The translations under genes were made by a program, and so were the position numbers. A stretch of 64,000 bases of DNA from Cycas panzhihuaensis (Eukaryota; Cycadophyta): the NCBI GenBank assembly GCA_023213395.1, contig CM041465.1:224137741-224201740 (forward strand), in the 5' to 3' direction. The notes under the pieces were generated by a model. The model was given only the letters and a program-made list of their open reading frames with translations, searched no databases and was not told where the DNA came from. Positions 23,480-35,666 of this stretch are shown here, piece by piece (position 1 is the stretch's first letter; every line of letters begins with the position of its first letter).

Positions 23480-23790
23480 AATTCTCTATTAATCAAGTTG
23501 TTGCTTTTAAATTATTTATATGGGTTGAGTTTCCTAACCTTCCCATCTACCTATGAACTTTTGTTAAAGAGCTCAATAGTCAACTAGGAGAGTTCCTTTG
23601 GAACCTCATAGAGAATTTTACAAAAGGCTAAATATTCATGCTTGTGTTAGGGTTGATTTATCCAAAGGAATCCCAAAATATACTTAAATATAGTGTGGTA
23701 AGGAAAATATCAAATAGAAGGTTACTTTTTAAATGTAATTTGTATATGCTTTAAGTGCCACTTAACAAATCATAGAACTAAAGATTACTT
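23480..23790 (+). pseudogene. LINE F ORF1 remnant
   Basis: Plant LINE ORF1 proteins bind element RNA. Here WVEFPNLPIYL (about 23523-23555) resembles the W-V-R-L-P-x-L-P motif of DUF4283 proteins, and in another frame HACVRVDLSKGIPKYT (about 23637-23685) matches their R-V-D-L-S-K block. A zinc knuckle CFKCHLTNHRTKDY at 23747-23788 has its last cysteine as tyrosine. Frameshifts separate the parts. Confidence 0.65.
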
Positions 23791-24239
23791 ATTATTTTTT
23801 GGGTAATTTAAGTATTCTAGTCCTAAGAAGAAGGTTAGTAACCCACCAATCATTAAGCATGAAAATAGGTGAATTAAGATAGATAGTAAGAAGCTCTCTA
23901 ACCATAATATAATATTAGGTCCAAAACCATTTAAGGAAGGAGCAGATGCCCAGTGAAAACCATGAATAAGCAACCTATGATGTCTAAAGAATTTGAAGGC
24001 CTATATAATATAATAGATAAACTAATTAATGAGGTACCCACATCTTATGATCCTTCCCTAGTTGCTTTAAAACACATCTCACTTTTTTATTTGCTTAGGT
24101 TATAAAAGAGGAAAGCTCAAGTTAAGGAGCCTTCAATTATATACCCCTTTGAGTCAGTACAAAAGAGACCTAAGAAGGATGGGAATATGTTTGAAGTCCT
24201 TGCCTCTATCTCAAAAGAAGTGGGTAAGGGTATAGAAAT

Positions 24240-25441
24240 TGAAAGTGGTCAAAATTAGTATACCTATATAGAATATTAGAGGGATTATTAACCCATTTAA
24301 GATGGCTATGATTAGGAGAATGTAATCTAAACTCCCTCAATTAGATATGTTGTACCTTTAGGAGGAGGTTTACCTTATCATATGTCTAGATAGATTATTT
24401 CTATTCTTTATATCTCATCCAAAAGGAAGGGGTGGTACCTCTTTTTTATTACAACCTAAGCTATATAATAAGATTATTTAATCAAGATTAGACCTTAATA
24501 ATATATTTGTTTAAATTATGATTAGTGTTAACAATTTTATTATAGGTATTACCAATGTTTATGCACCAAATAATCTGACTGAAAAGGAGATTCTCTAATA
24601 CTAGATTAGTGCCAACCTCCCAAAAGCTTTTTGGGTCTTATGTGATGACTTCAATGTGGTAGAATCCTTATTGGGCAAAGTTGAAAAACCATTGAGGTGG
24701 AATTATGTGTTGCAGAATGCATGGTTGGATTTAATAAGTGGGATGATATTGCACGATCTTCATGAATGCAGATGAAATTAGGGATATGACCTTTAATTTA
24801 TATGGTTTGATTTGAGGGCCAAACACAAAAGAATCCTAACAAGGTTTGATAATGTCATGATATCTAATGGTTTCCAAAAGATGGATAACTAGCCAAACTC
24901 ATTAGTAAATGATCTTATCAAACCACTACTTTATATTATTTATTATCTCCTTAGGGGATAGGAAAGTACATACCACTAAGTCTTCTTTATTCATTAAACA
25001 TTTATCAATTAAGTGTAGGCTTTACCCCCCTTCCCTAAAGGCCCTATAGGGTGATTCACATGGTGGGAAGAAGCTATAAGGAGGAGCTCCTCTTTCTTAT
25101 GAGTATATAAGAAGTAAATAACACTTAGCCAATTGAGAGTATACTAGAGCCCTAACTTTAAATAGATGCCTATTAGACTCCAAACCATTTAACAAAAACC
25201 TTCAAAAGAATATTACTTCCCTTATACAAGAGCTTAGGCTAGCTAAGATGAAAAGGGCCAACGGTACTTAAGTTCAAGCTTGCTTACATTGGATTAAATA
25301 TAGAGACTAGTGTTCCACATTCTTCTTTCAATCTCTTAGGAATAAATAGATAAAGGAAGATATCATAGCTCTAAAATGCCCTTAAGGTAGGCTAATTAAA
25401 TAGTAGGAAATTATTTGTAAGAATAAAAGGATCCATATACA
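24240..25441 (+). pseudogene. LINE F ORF2: endonuclease and start of RT
   Basis: ORF2 nicks target DNA with an apurinic-type endonuclease and then reverse transcribes in place. Motifs in order: NIRGIINPFK (about 24272), LDMLYL-stop-EE (about 24340-24362), ITNVYAPNN (about 24550-24578), and VLCDDFNVVESLLGK (about 24634), in which the G of the usual G-D-F-N catalytic motif is D. HWIKYRD and FFFQSLRNK (25288-25346) match the linker before RT. The RT domain itself is absent. Confidence 0.78.
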
Positions 25442-25799
25442 TGTACCCTAATTCAAGTATAATAAGCAAAATATTGTCAAATATTCAACAAAACAAGCAA
25501 ATAGACTTAATAAATGAGTATGCAAATGTACGGGTGAATTCGCCACACTGTAAGTTCTCTTGCAGTTAGAGCTTCTGCATTAATCACAATCCAACATAAA
25601 TCTACAAGTATGCGGGGCAATATTTATAGCCTTACACTAATATTATAATGTAATGGGATAGGTTGACTTAACAACATAAGAGGTGGACCTGACCTCACTA
25701 TCTAATGTGATTAAATTACATTAGAGGTCCATTAATATATTATAAATATTAATTTATATAAATAAGAAGAAATGGAAGAGATATTATAATGTTTTAACA
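25442..25799 (-). repeat. 3-prime LTR of copia G (358 bp)
   Basis: On the minus strand it starts TGTTAAAAC at 25799, directly after a polypurine tract, and ends GGGTACA at 25442. A minus-strand TATAAATA lies at 25621-25628. The end at 25442 is inferred from the TG/CA rule because no second LTR copy was found. Confidence 0.7.
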
Positions 25800-25808
25800 C
25801 CCTCCATT
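25800..25808 (-). other. Polypurine tract of copia G
   Basis: AATGGAGGG on the minus strand, directly before the TGTTAAAAC LTR start. Confidence 0.75.
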
Positions 25809-27200
25809 AATAGCAACTTTATTTCTTCAAATGCTAAGGTCAAATCTAAGTTGTTCAAACTTTAGTTTACCAAGTGCTTTAGTGAAGATGTCTATAACCT
25901 GGTCTTCAGTAGAATGGTAGACTATATTAACTTCTTTGTTCTAGACATACTCATGGATGAAGTGATGGTGGACCGTAATGTGCTTGGTTATAGCATGGAA
26001 TATAGGATTCTTTGTCATCTTCAACACACTCTAGTTGTCACAATATAGGATGGTTGTTGAAGTCTACTAAAGTCTAAGCTCAATAAGAATCCTTTTGAGC
26101 CAAATCAACTCTTTAGTGGCATGAACAATTGCTTTGTATTCAACTTCAATTGATGAGAGAGCAATAGTAGGTTACTTTTTACAACTCCAAGAGATTACAG
26201 TTAAGTCGAAGTAAAAATAGTATCTTGATGTTGAGTGGCGTGTATCTAGCAACCAACCCAATTAGAATATGTATGTCCCTTTATAATAGATGATTCGATC
26301 TTGTTGTATTCAAGGTCAAACTGATGAGTGCCACAAATGTATTTGAGGATCCTAGTGATTACTTTCCAATGAGATATTTTTGGTTGTGACATATACCTAG
26401 AGCATATCTCTACTATATATGAGATTTCTAGGCAAGTGTGAATGAGATAGATGAGACTTCCAACTAACTACTAGTAAAAAGTGAGATCAAAAGGTTTTCC
26501 TTGTTCATCCAGGTTTAACTTGGTTCCTGTCTCCATGGGAATTAGTGCAAGCTTGTAATTTGCTGTCCTAAATATTTCCAAGAGTTCATTAACATACTTG
26601 GTTTAAGTTAAGAGGATGTGTCATGGTTCTTACCAAACTTTAATTCTAAGGAAGTAGTGGAGCAGGCTAAGGTTAGTCATCTCAAAGTTATTCTTTAACT
26701 CTAATTGAAGCTAAGAAATTCCATCTATATCATTGCTAATGATAGCAAGGTCATCCACATAAAGTACAATGATGGTGATCAAATTATCGCTAACCTAAAT
26801 GTAGAGATCAGGGTCAAAGGGTGAATGATTTAATCCATGCTGAGTGAGAAATACATCTATCTTTATATACCAGGCATGTGGTGCCTACTTGAGTATATAA
26901 AGGGTTTTTTCAAGTCTACAAACTAAGTGTTTTTATCCTAGAATAGTCTAGCCTAGGGGTTGTTTCAAAAAAATCTCTTCTTTGATCTCTCTATTAAGGA
27001 AAGCACTCTTCACATCCATTTGGTAAATAGGCCATCCAAATTGGGCTACTAGGGATATAACTAAATGGAATGTAGTCATGTTAGCTATCGATGCAAAGGT
27101 CTCATCATAGTCAATTCCTTCCTATTGTTTGAAACCTGTTACAACAAAATAAGCTTTATGATGCTCTACAGTGTTGTTTATATAGAACTTTGTCTTATAT
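25809..27200 (-). pseudogene. pol (RT-RH): RT and RNase H of copia G
   Basis: Read on the minus strand: QHGLNHSPFDPDLYI, then IIVLYVDDLAII (about 26745-26780, YVDD intact), LLHYFLRIKV, and YSNWVGC near 26260-26285 at the start of RNase H. The final part reads STEDQVIDIFTKAL (about 25865-25910), the typical copia RNase H end. Stops are scattered through both domains. Confidence 0.85.
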
Positions 27201-27487
27201 AGCTATCTATATTTAATTACTTTCTTCCCAAGTGGCAATTCAATCAACTCCTAACTGTCATTTTTTAAGATGGAATTCATCTCTTCATCCATAACTACTT
27301 TCCATATTTGGTCTTTGATTACCTCCTCAAACGTGAAAAGCTCAGGAGTTTCAAGGACACATGCCATAAGGGTAAAGTTTATAGAGTATCTAATTTTAGA
27401 AGGCCTCTTTATAGTTGTAGGAGGAGGACCATCCTTTAAAAGATATTGTATGTAGTTAGGAGGTGGCTAAAAGATGGTGGCTTCCAC

Positions 27488-28107
27488 CTAAAGATCATCA
27501 ATTGAAATAATAGGTAAATTTATGCTTGCTTGAGTGGATAACAAGGAAGCTGTTGGAACTGATAATGGACTAGGAGTATAGGAGTAAGCTAGTATATGTG
27601 GCTCCAACATTTGACTAAGGGTCACTTGTGTCACACCAACTTCATATTCTACTATAATATGATATGGAGGAGGTGTCAATTCATGTGGTTCTTCTATAAA
27701 GATTACATCTCGTGTCATGTAAGCTTAGATACCAACTGTGCCAAAGACTTTATAGGCTTTGCAACTAGATATGTAGCCAAAGAAGATGTACTTAAGGCTC
27801 TTATCATCAAGATTCTTTCTATTATCCTTTGGGATATGTTAGTATGTTATGTATCCAAAGATCCTCAAGTGAGCTACAGATGGTTTTTGACATAACCAAG
27901 CTTCTTTGGGAGTAGTGTTCTTAATTGCAACTATGGGACTTATGTTGATTAGGTACAGATCTATGGCAATGGCATCAATCCAAATTTTAGTGGTAAGATT
28001 AATTATACTAAGAATGGATTTTCCTTTATTAATCAAAGTATGATTCATCATTTTAGCTATACCATTCTACTAAGGTGTGTGAGGAGCAAAAAATTGACGC
28101 AGGATGT
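27488..28107 (-). pseudogene. pol (INT): Integrase C-terminal side of copia G
   Basis: Minus strand from 28107 reads QFFAPHTPQ-stop-NGIAKMMNHTLI, the block with the last catalytic glutamate region (here K in place of the usual E in V-A-E-R). WIDAIAIDLYLINISP and HLRIFGYITY follow. A linker with DVIFIEEPHELTPPP comes next (27650-27718). The insertion of H at 28107/28108 separates it from the core at 35667-36260. Confidence 0.82.
28103..28107. repeat. Target site duplication of copia H, left copy (GATGT)
   Basis: GATGT precedes the TGAAAG start of H. GATGC follows its end at 35667-35671, one mismatch in five. Confidence 0.75.
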
Positions 28108-28417
28108 TGAAAGCGGTTAATATATCAAGGTCATTTGTGTAGATTAATTACGTGACCTTAGGATATATTTTTACCATTAGTCTCTTAATGAAATGTATTT
28201 TAGTGCATTTAGATATAATTTTGGGTTCATGTCATTAGGCGAAAAAATCCTAATCCTAATGCTCACCCTTAATAATAAAAGGCAAAATCTCAAAGAGGGA
28301 GTCATTATTCATTCTCACCTCCAATCTTACTCTCATATCTTATTTCATCTCTTTTTCATTCTCTATTTCCATTGTGTGCATATGAGTGATTTATTCACTA
28401 GATCCATCCTTCCTTCA
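28108..28417 (+). repeat. 5-prime LTR of copia H
   Basis: Matches 35356-35666 along its length. Starts TGAAAGCGGTTAATATATC and ends CCTTCCTTCA. Confidence 0.92.
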
Positions 28418-28419
28418 TG

Positions 28420-28431
28420 TAGTATCATAGC
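28420..28431 (+). other. Primer binding site of copia H
   Basis: TAGTATCATAGC lies two bases after the LTR, two mismatches from the initiator-Met complement TGGTATCAGAGC. Confidence 0.7.
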
Positions 28432-30351
28432 TAGAAGAGGATCTATTCACTTCATTCCACTTGCATGGAGTCATTTTACGTCTCCTTCACCTTTAATGTG
28501 AAGTACTGAGAGTCCACTCATCATTTTTAATATTTTGAGAGCTTAAAATTATACTAATTTATATGTTACTACTTTCTATATGTGTGCAAAACTTTAAAAG
28601 TAAAAACTATAGGCTTTTGAAGTTGTTTGGTTGCCAAAGCATTCCTAGAAGCATTAAAGCCCTATAATTTTATGAAAATTTGGATCATCTCAGATTTTAA
28701 TAAAATTTATCATGTAGGGTCACCTTGACTAGAGAATCATTTTTGTCTTCTAGAGTAGCTTTAGATTCAACCTACAACAATGAGTTTTAGCTAAAATAAA
28801 AGGGTAAAATTTACAGATAAGTGACTTAAGGCACTTTTCCCAATGAAATCCTTTAATTATAAGCTAATTTTTTTTTTTTTTAAATGGATCTAATAGATTT
28901 ATGTTAGGATTATTTTATAATAAATCTCATCAAATTTCATCCACTGGTTAGTGAAATCTATGCAGTTTTCTCACAAATGCTTAATTTGTCTACTCAACCC
29001 CACAAAGGATATTGCAAGGGAATTTCAAGTAGTTTTTAGGCTAATTTTAGAGATGGTGTAGAAGGAAATGTGATGTATATATCAAGACACAACTTTTAAA
29101 ATATTGAAGTTTAGATTCTAAGAAAGTGGATTTGGTAGGATTCTGCTTTTGTGTTTTTTTTTGGCAAAAAATGTTTATGTCCTTTTAGAAATCTGACTTC
29201 ACTACTCTATCAGAAATGATATTTTAAACACTTTTTTCTTCTTCCATAAATTTAAATTCCATCATTTAGGCCTTCACATTTGTAATTTTTAGAAAATTTT
29301 ATCTATTTATAATTATTTCTAAATTTTGTAAAAAAAATCACAAAATAGAGTAAAATAACATGCATATAGATTTAGAAAAATTAGTATTTTAGCAACAAGT
29401 TGATCCACTTTTTATCCCATTGTGGATTTTGTATTAAAAATTTTAAAAACATATTTAGAAACATTATACTAAAGTAAGGGAAACCTTAGATCGAAAGTAA
29501 CATTTGGTTCCCCTACTAAATCTATCATATTTTTCCTATTTGCACACATAGTATAAAGTATCACAAAAGCAATAGCAACAACAAAGCAAGCATGAAAAGC
29601 AAGCAAGTACATTTGGAAACTTTCCATTTTAGTTTTTAGTTAACTTATATTATTCTTAAAAGGAATCTCATCTGTATGATTTATACTACCAATTCTTGAC
29701 TTGTGTGCATACTCGCTTTGGTTAAAATAGACTATGGTTGGCTGAAGCATGGGTCCTAAGGGAGGTGTGAGTTTTATACTGAGTCTGGCCTTAACCGGAA
29801 TAATGGTAGAGGGATAGGTTAGCCATAGCTACGGCCTCCAATCAGGGATGATCCTGATAACCATCCAAGAAAACTATAAACTTTAATGCAATATTAAAAT
29901 TAACCCAATCTAATATCTATTATAGTCGTGGGATACACACGTACCATTTAAATCTTTGGAGGGAGGTATACAGCTGCTCACTAGTGAAGTAGGTAAGGAC
30001 TAGGAGTACCTGAGCTCTATTGTAACTTAGATTTCATCACTAAGTGCAAGTGCGAGTATCATGGATGAAGGCCCTAATCGTATACTAGAAGCCTTAGGCA
30101 TCGAAACCTCACCTACATTTAGACATAAGTTAGAGGTTAGTGGTATGAAACATCACCACTCTTTGCTAGCTCTATATTATGCCTCATTTTTATATCATTA
30201 CTTATATTTATTTTTCATAGTTATTGAAAAATACTTAATCATTGCTTACTTCTCATCATAACATTTATTTCTACATCCTTACTGCACTAGGTGTACTAGC
30301 TACATCTGTCAGTGGCATATACTTCTATCATCTCTTCTACTTCATCATCAC
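28432..30351. other. Long leader of copia H, no gene seen
   Basis: About 1.9 kb between primer site and gag without recognisable domains. A short open frame at 30061-30261 has no family resemblance that I can name. Confidence 0.5.
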
Positions 30352-31390
30352 CATGTCATCTTAATTAAAGTATAATATCAACTATATATTGAAAGGCAAA
30401 GAAAATTGAGGTTTGTGGTACATTAGAGTTAAAAATACTACAAAGTATGAAGGCCTTTAGAGAGCCCACTTGCAGCCTATACCTATCATACCTGCAACAG
30501 CTACAACACCAGCTTCTAGTAGATCCACCCTAATAGCTCCTATAGATACCACAACTAAACTACAATGGGAGATAGATGATAAAAAGATTCGTGTAAGAAT
30601 TCTGTTGGTTACTAATCACTCCTTGTACAACTTGATTAATGAATAGCAACATGATATAGCTTGGAAGATCCTTGAAGTTCTCAAGAAGAACTTTGATACT
30701 AAGATAGATTTAGAATTTGTTCATCTTGTTCTAAAAATGAACAAATTAAAAATACAGAAAGGATAAGCTTTTGAGACAATAAATCTCTTTTGACCAATAA
30801 AATAGGTAATTGATAAAGATTTTAAGACCCAATACATCACTTGGGAATTCTTGATCCAATCATGTCTACATGTCCCTGATTATAAAACTTGCTTGGAAGT
30901 CTTCAATCTAATGGAACATTGAAGACACTCAACTTCGAAGCACTTGTCGAGAAGTTCGTAGAATTTGATAAGACCTTTGATACCAACTTTGTAGCCTTTG
31001 ACTCTCTTCTAGATGCAACCTTTGAGATGGAAGAAGAAGTTTGCTATACAAAAAATCAAGGTCCCTCTCATGGCAGAGGAAACAACTAAGTAAGAGGAAG
31101 TGGAAGAAATATGGAAAATCATCCACAAGGTCAACCAAACCCTCAGTCATAACCTCAATAGTCTCAAGGCTAATGACCACCTCAACAAAGAGCAAGATAG
31201 CCAGGCTAAACTAGTACCTCTTTAGGGACTAGTAGTTAAACTAGTGTGTGTGTGATCGGTGTAACCGTAAAGGACACTTAGCAAAAGACTGCAAAATTGC
31301 CACTTATAAGTTGGCCAAGTTCCAACCAAAACACAGAGCTCATAATGCTGAAGAAACTTGTGAAGAATCCTTTAGTGGTGTAGGTTTTGT
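30352..31390 (+). pseudogene. gag: gag of copia H
   Basis: The region from the ATG near 30355 contains LKGKEN..LWYIRVKNTTKYEG, resembling the copia Gag start, and LETLNFEAL-like helices to 31089. It ends with an intact zinc knuckle CX2CX4HX4C (CDRCNRKGHLAKDC) at 31251-31292. Stops interrupt it several times. Its role is particle formation and RNA binding. Confidence 0.75.
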
Positions 31391-31960
31391 ATAAGCACAC
31401 TTTTAAAGAATTAAGGGATCTTCAACATCAAATACCATTGACCAACCAAAAAGATACTTTGAAGCTCGATGTAGATATATCACTTATGAATTCCCTTCAC
31501 TAATGCCAAGCCCTATTGGAATTATAAATAATGTGGCTTCAATCAATGGACAGTGTATCATGGACATAGGAGCAACTCAAAATATGACATATAATCACAG
31601 TCTATATCAAACATTTGACTCAAATATTCAAGGAGTTATTCACATGGCTGATAAATCATAATAACTTGTTGAAGGAATTTGTAACATTCACCTAAAGCTC
31701 CCAGGCTTAAAAGACTTTACATTACTTGATGTCTTATATATATCCAATCTCAAATAAAACCTACTCTCCTTATCCACACTTATCTCTTGTGGATTTAATC
31801 TGAGTGTAATAAAAAATGACCAAACTCTCCAAGTCATTTACCATCTAATTAATCAAGTAGTCTTGACTAGACATCTCTCTGGCAAACTCTTTCTATTGAA
31901 TGGCTCTCCATCTTCTAAAGCCCATTGTGCATAAAGCCCTTGTACTGATGAAGAATTTAT
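31391..31960 (+). pseudogene. pol (PR): Protease of copia H
   Basis: NGQCIMDIGATQNMT at about 31546-31590 corresponds to the copia protease site W-x-x-D-S-G-A-T-x-H. The catalytic aspartate and G-A are kept, S is I, and the following H is N. Downstream VLYISNL and LLSLSTLI match the conserved continuation, with a stop between them. Confidence 0.75.
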
Positions 31961-31973
31961 ATGTAATTCCATT

Positions 31974-32860
31974 TTGACCCACCGAACATTATCACTAAAA
32001 GCTCTTTGGCATACTTGCATGGGCTATGTTCATATTGATAGACTTAGAGATCTTTGTAACACTCTTCCAAATCTTCCAAAGTTCTCCTCTAAGCCCTTTA
32101 AATGTGAAACTTGTATCATTACCAAATCTCATCGACAACCCTTTCCCAAAAGTTAGTGGAAATTGAGCCATCTATTACAATTAGTACATTATAATATATG
32201 TGGACCAATGTCCATTTCTTCATTAAAGGGCAAGTTATATTATATCTCTTTCATTGATGATTTCACAAGAAAAGTATGGGTAGGTTTTCTACACAAGAAA
32301 GATTAAGCCTTCTGTGTATTCAAAGACGTCAAAGCTTGCACTAAAAAGGAGTCAGGTTATCAACTCAAATATCTTTGAACTGATAATGGTGGTGAATATA
32401 CCTCAAATAAGTTTAAAACCTACCTTTGAAACAATGATATCAAACATCAAACAACAGTAGTAGGTACCCCATAGCAAAATAGAGTTACTGAGCGCATGAA
32501 CAGGATAATCATGAACATGGCTCAGTCTATGTTGATATATAAAAATGTGCCTATCTACCTATGGGTTGAATCCATCTGGATAACTATTTATTGTACCAAT
32601 ACTATTAACCCATTAAAGGAAGGACAATCACCTAATGAAAAATGGTCAGGACAAGCCCACATTATTCACTACTTCAAAAATTTTGGCTCTACATGCTATG
32701 CCCACATTCTAGATTCAAATCGAAATAAACTCCAGTCAAGGGTACTTAAAGGCATCTTTGTTGGATACCCTATTGATAAGAAAGGGTATAAGGTCTTTAT
32801 ACCTTTACAATGAAAAATCATCATTACTAGAGATGTCATTTTTATAGAGACAGAGGATTA
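31974..32860 (+). pseudogene. pol (INT): Integrase of copia H
   Basis: A zinc domain (LWHTCMGYVHIDRL then CETC, 31990-32115) leads into the core. LVHYNICGPMS at 32184 has N where the first catalytic aspartate is expected. YISFIDDFTRKVWVGF is well kept, and TDNGGEYTSNKF at about 32381 holds the second aspartate. GTP-stop-QNRVTERMNR holds the glutamate. FGSTCYAHI and LKGIFVGYP close the domain. Confidence 0.87.
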
Positions 32861-33379
32861 GTTGCTTAGATTAGACTCTAAAATACCCTCATGCTGCTAT
32901 AATTATGTTATCAAATATGATGTTTAGATTCTAAAATTCGGGGCAGGGAAGGGGGGGGGGAACAGACATAAATTACTCCAAATATTAGAAGCTAATAATA
33001 GAGCCTCAGAGGATACAAGTTGTGACTCTGAACCGATGAGTGCACGTCCAGTACCATCATTTGAAGATAGCAGAGTTGACAAAGGCAAAATCATTATAGA
33101 AGAATCATCCTCTTCACCTTTAGTTGATAAAGGCAAAATAATGGTAGAAGGACCATCTTCCTTAGGCACATCAACATCCTCCTTACAAAATGATCATTGT
33201 AATGAATAATATGAGAACCAAGAAGTTGAAAAAATGAGGACCTCATTCACAACTTGAGGATCTCGAGAAGTTCGCTAACTTAATAAGGACATATGACCAT
33301 ATGAGATGGGTAAAACTACCAGTCGAAGTATCTATAGATCAAGGATACATGAATCATTATATACTGAACTTAAACTGAC

Positions 33380-34140
33380 TTAATATACTGAGAAGCTATA
33401 AAGCATGTAGCTTGGAGAAATGCCATGAACAAAGAGTACCAATCTTTTATCAAGAACACTATATGGGAGATCGTTGATCTACCACTTAGCAGAAAGGTAG
33501 TTCAAAATAAATGGGTGTTCAAAAATAAATATAGATCAGATAGCACCCTTGAAAAACACAATGCAAGGTTAGTAGCTAAAGGATTTACATAAAGGGAAGA
33601 CATCGAATACTCTAAAGTCTTTACACCTACAACCAAGTGCCCTATAATTAGAACTCTTACAGCCTTGGCTACTCAATAGGGTTGAAAAATCCACCAACTC
33701 AATATTAAGACCGTGTTTCTCAATAGAGATCTTGAAGAAGAAATTTATATGGCTCAGCCAAAAGGATATGAGATTGAAGGTCAAGAACATAAGGTTTGCA
33801 GGCTCAGAAAGTTCTTGTAAGACCTTAAACAAGCCCCTTGTGCTTGGTTTACTAAGTTGTCTGAAAGAATAAGGCAACTTGGATGCGAGATTTGTGACTA
33901 CCAAGATATTGATACAACATTATTCATCAAGTGCCATAAGGATAAAGTCACTTATCTCATAATCTTTGTAGATGACATGCTAGTAACAGTTAATAGTGAA
34001 AAGGTAATAAGTCAGTTAAAAAAGGTCCTTGGCAAAACATTTGAATTGTCTAACATCGGTTTGATGAAATATTACTTAGGAATTGAAGTAATATAAAAAA
34101 TTAATTTTTTTTTTTCACCTAAGAAAAATACATTAATGAT
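33380..34140 (+). pseudogene. pol (RT): Reverse transcriptase of copia H
   Basis: WRNAMNKEYQSFIKNTIWEI (33417) opens RT, then NKWVFKNKYRSD, ARLVAKGFT-stop, LNIKTVFLNRDLEEEIYM and LKQAPCAWFTKL. The catalytic motif is IIFVDDMLV at about 33961-33985, so the metal-binding aspartates remain. FELSNIGLMKYYLGIEV ends the fingers/palm block. Two or three stops break it. Confidence 0.9.
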
Positions 34141-34880
34141 CTTCTAACTAATTTTCAGTTAGAAGATGCTCGACCAATGTCATTACCTATGTATCCTAAT
34201 ACCAAACTCTTAGCTGATGGTGACACTAGAGAGGCAGACGCAACACTTTACAGGAAACTTGTACGTAGTCTCATCTACATTACTAATACAAGGCTAGATA
34301 TTGCATACTCTGTTAGCATTCTTGCATGATTTATGATAAATCCTAAGCAAAATCACTGGCAGGCTACAGTTCAAGTGTTAAAATACTTAAAGACAATCAT
34401 CAAATTTGGTCTATTGTATGAACCTAATAATAAATTTAAGCTTTCTACATACACAGACTTAGACTTTGTAAGAGATAAAGATATAAGAAGATCTACATCT
34501 AGGTATGTAATGTTTCTTAAAATAGCACCAATATCATGGAGATCTAGATGACGGAAGATAGTTGCTGATTCAACTATCGAAGTTGAATACGTTACTACTT
34601 TCGAGACCAGCAAAGAGAGGATATGGCTTAGAAATTTATTAGAAACATTAAATATCACCCAAACAAGTCCCACCTGCCTTCATTTGGATAATCAATCAGC
34701 AATCTACATGGTGAAAAATCATGTATTTTACGATCGTACCAAACACATAAGTATGAAAGTCTATAGGATTAAAGAACTTGTTCATGGCAGCATAATTTAA
34801 TTGAAATACTACCCCACAACAGATCAAATGGCTGATATCTTCACCAAACTGGTGAAGTTTGAATAGTTCTGAAGGCAACT
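34141..34880 (+). pseudogene. pol (RH): RNase H of copia H
   Basis: NPKQNHWQATVQVLKYLK precedes STYTDLDFVRDKDIRRSTSR (34444-34503), the copia RNase H start with its aspartates. LHLDNQSAIYMVKNHVFYDR (34681-34740) and TKHISMKV hold the later conserved residues. Stops occur at about 34550 and 34800. Confidence 0.88.
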
Positions 34881-35343
34881 TGACCTTAGGGCCTCCATCT
34901 TTAACTGATCAAAGAATATGGAAACAAGATCATCATACTCTATTCTCTTCGTAAAAACCTCTTGTGGGTGTGGAAGAATAAGAGTAAGTCCCAGCTCTAT
35001 CCTATTTGTAAAAACCCCATGTGGGCACGAAAGGATAAGGGTTGTACTAGTTTTAAAAAATTAGAACTTATGAAAACCCAAAAGGGCATAGGGGATGACC
35101 AAACGGTATATGGAGACTTAGCAGATTAAGATGCACATTTAAGCTACTTGGCTATCCGGCTATATCAAAGAGCCACCTTAGCCATTTTAATTTATAAAAG
35201 GTGTTGTAGATCTTAGAAAGTTCATGGGTTTTTATTCCCCATGAGGCTTTTTTCACAAAAGCATCATTTAAAATTTCAATGTAATAATGAGACTCAAATA
35301 AAGACCTCATAGAATAGATTTTCTCAAAATAACCTTCCACCAT

Positions 35344-35354
35344 TAAGAGGGGGA
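35344..35354 (+). other. Polypurine tract of copia H
   Basis: TAAGAGGGGGA lies directly before the TGAAAG start of the 3-prime LTR. Confidence 0.75.
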
Positions 35355-35355
35355 T

Positions 35356-35666
35356 TGAAAGAGGTTAATGTATCAAGGTCATTTATATAAATTAATTATA
35401 TGACCTTAGGATATATTGTTAGCATTAGTTTCTTAATAAAATATGTTTTATGTACATTTATATGTAATTTTGGGTTCATGTCATTAGGCAAAAAACTTTT
35501 AACCCTAATACTCACCCTCAATAATAAAAGGCAAAATCTCAAGTAGGGAGTCATTATTCATTCTCACCTCTAAGCTTACTCTCATATCTTGTTTCATCTC
35601 TTTTTCATTCTCCATTGCCATTGTATGCATGTGAGTGATTTATTCCCTAAATCCATCCTTCCTTCA
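35356..35666 (+). repeat. 3-prime LTR of copia H
   Basis: Matches 28108-28417. Starts TGAAAGAGGTTAATGTATC and ends CCTTCCTTCA. Confidence 0.92.

Larger units (their letters stand above)
23165..25441 (+). mobile_element. L1-like LINE F, 3-prime part missing
   Basis: ORF1 remnants with a DUF4283-like block and a zinc knuckle are followed by an ORF2 endonuclease and the beginning of the RT linker. The sequence stops at 25441 where the LTR of copia G begins. LINEs are usually truncated at the 5-prime end, so loss of the 3-prime part points to disruption by G rather than incomplete insertion. The left limit is approximate. Confidence 0.75.
28108..35666 (+). mobile_element. Ty1/copia element H, nested in copia G
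   Basis: A 7.56-kb plus-strand copia with 310/311-bp LTRs (TGAAAG...CCTTCA), primer site, gag, protease, integrase, RT, RNase H and polypurine tract in the copia order. It sits inside the opposite-strand integrase of G with a 4-of-5 target duplication. Stops and substituted catalytic residues are moderate in number. The domain between primer site and gag (28432-30351) is noncoding as far as can be seen. Confidence 0.93.

Noticed and set aside
32951-32960. Run of ten G in copia H
   Set aside because: A plain homopolymer between integrase and RT; no structure beyond it, although it is a likely sequencing-slippage site.
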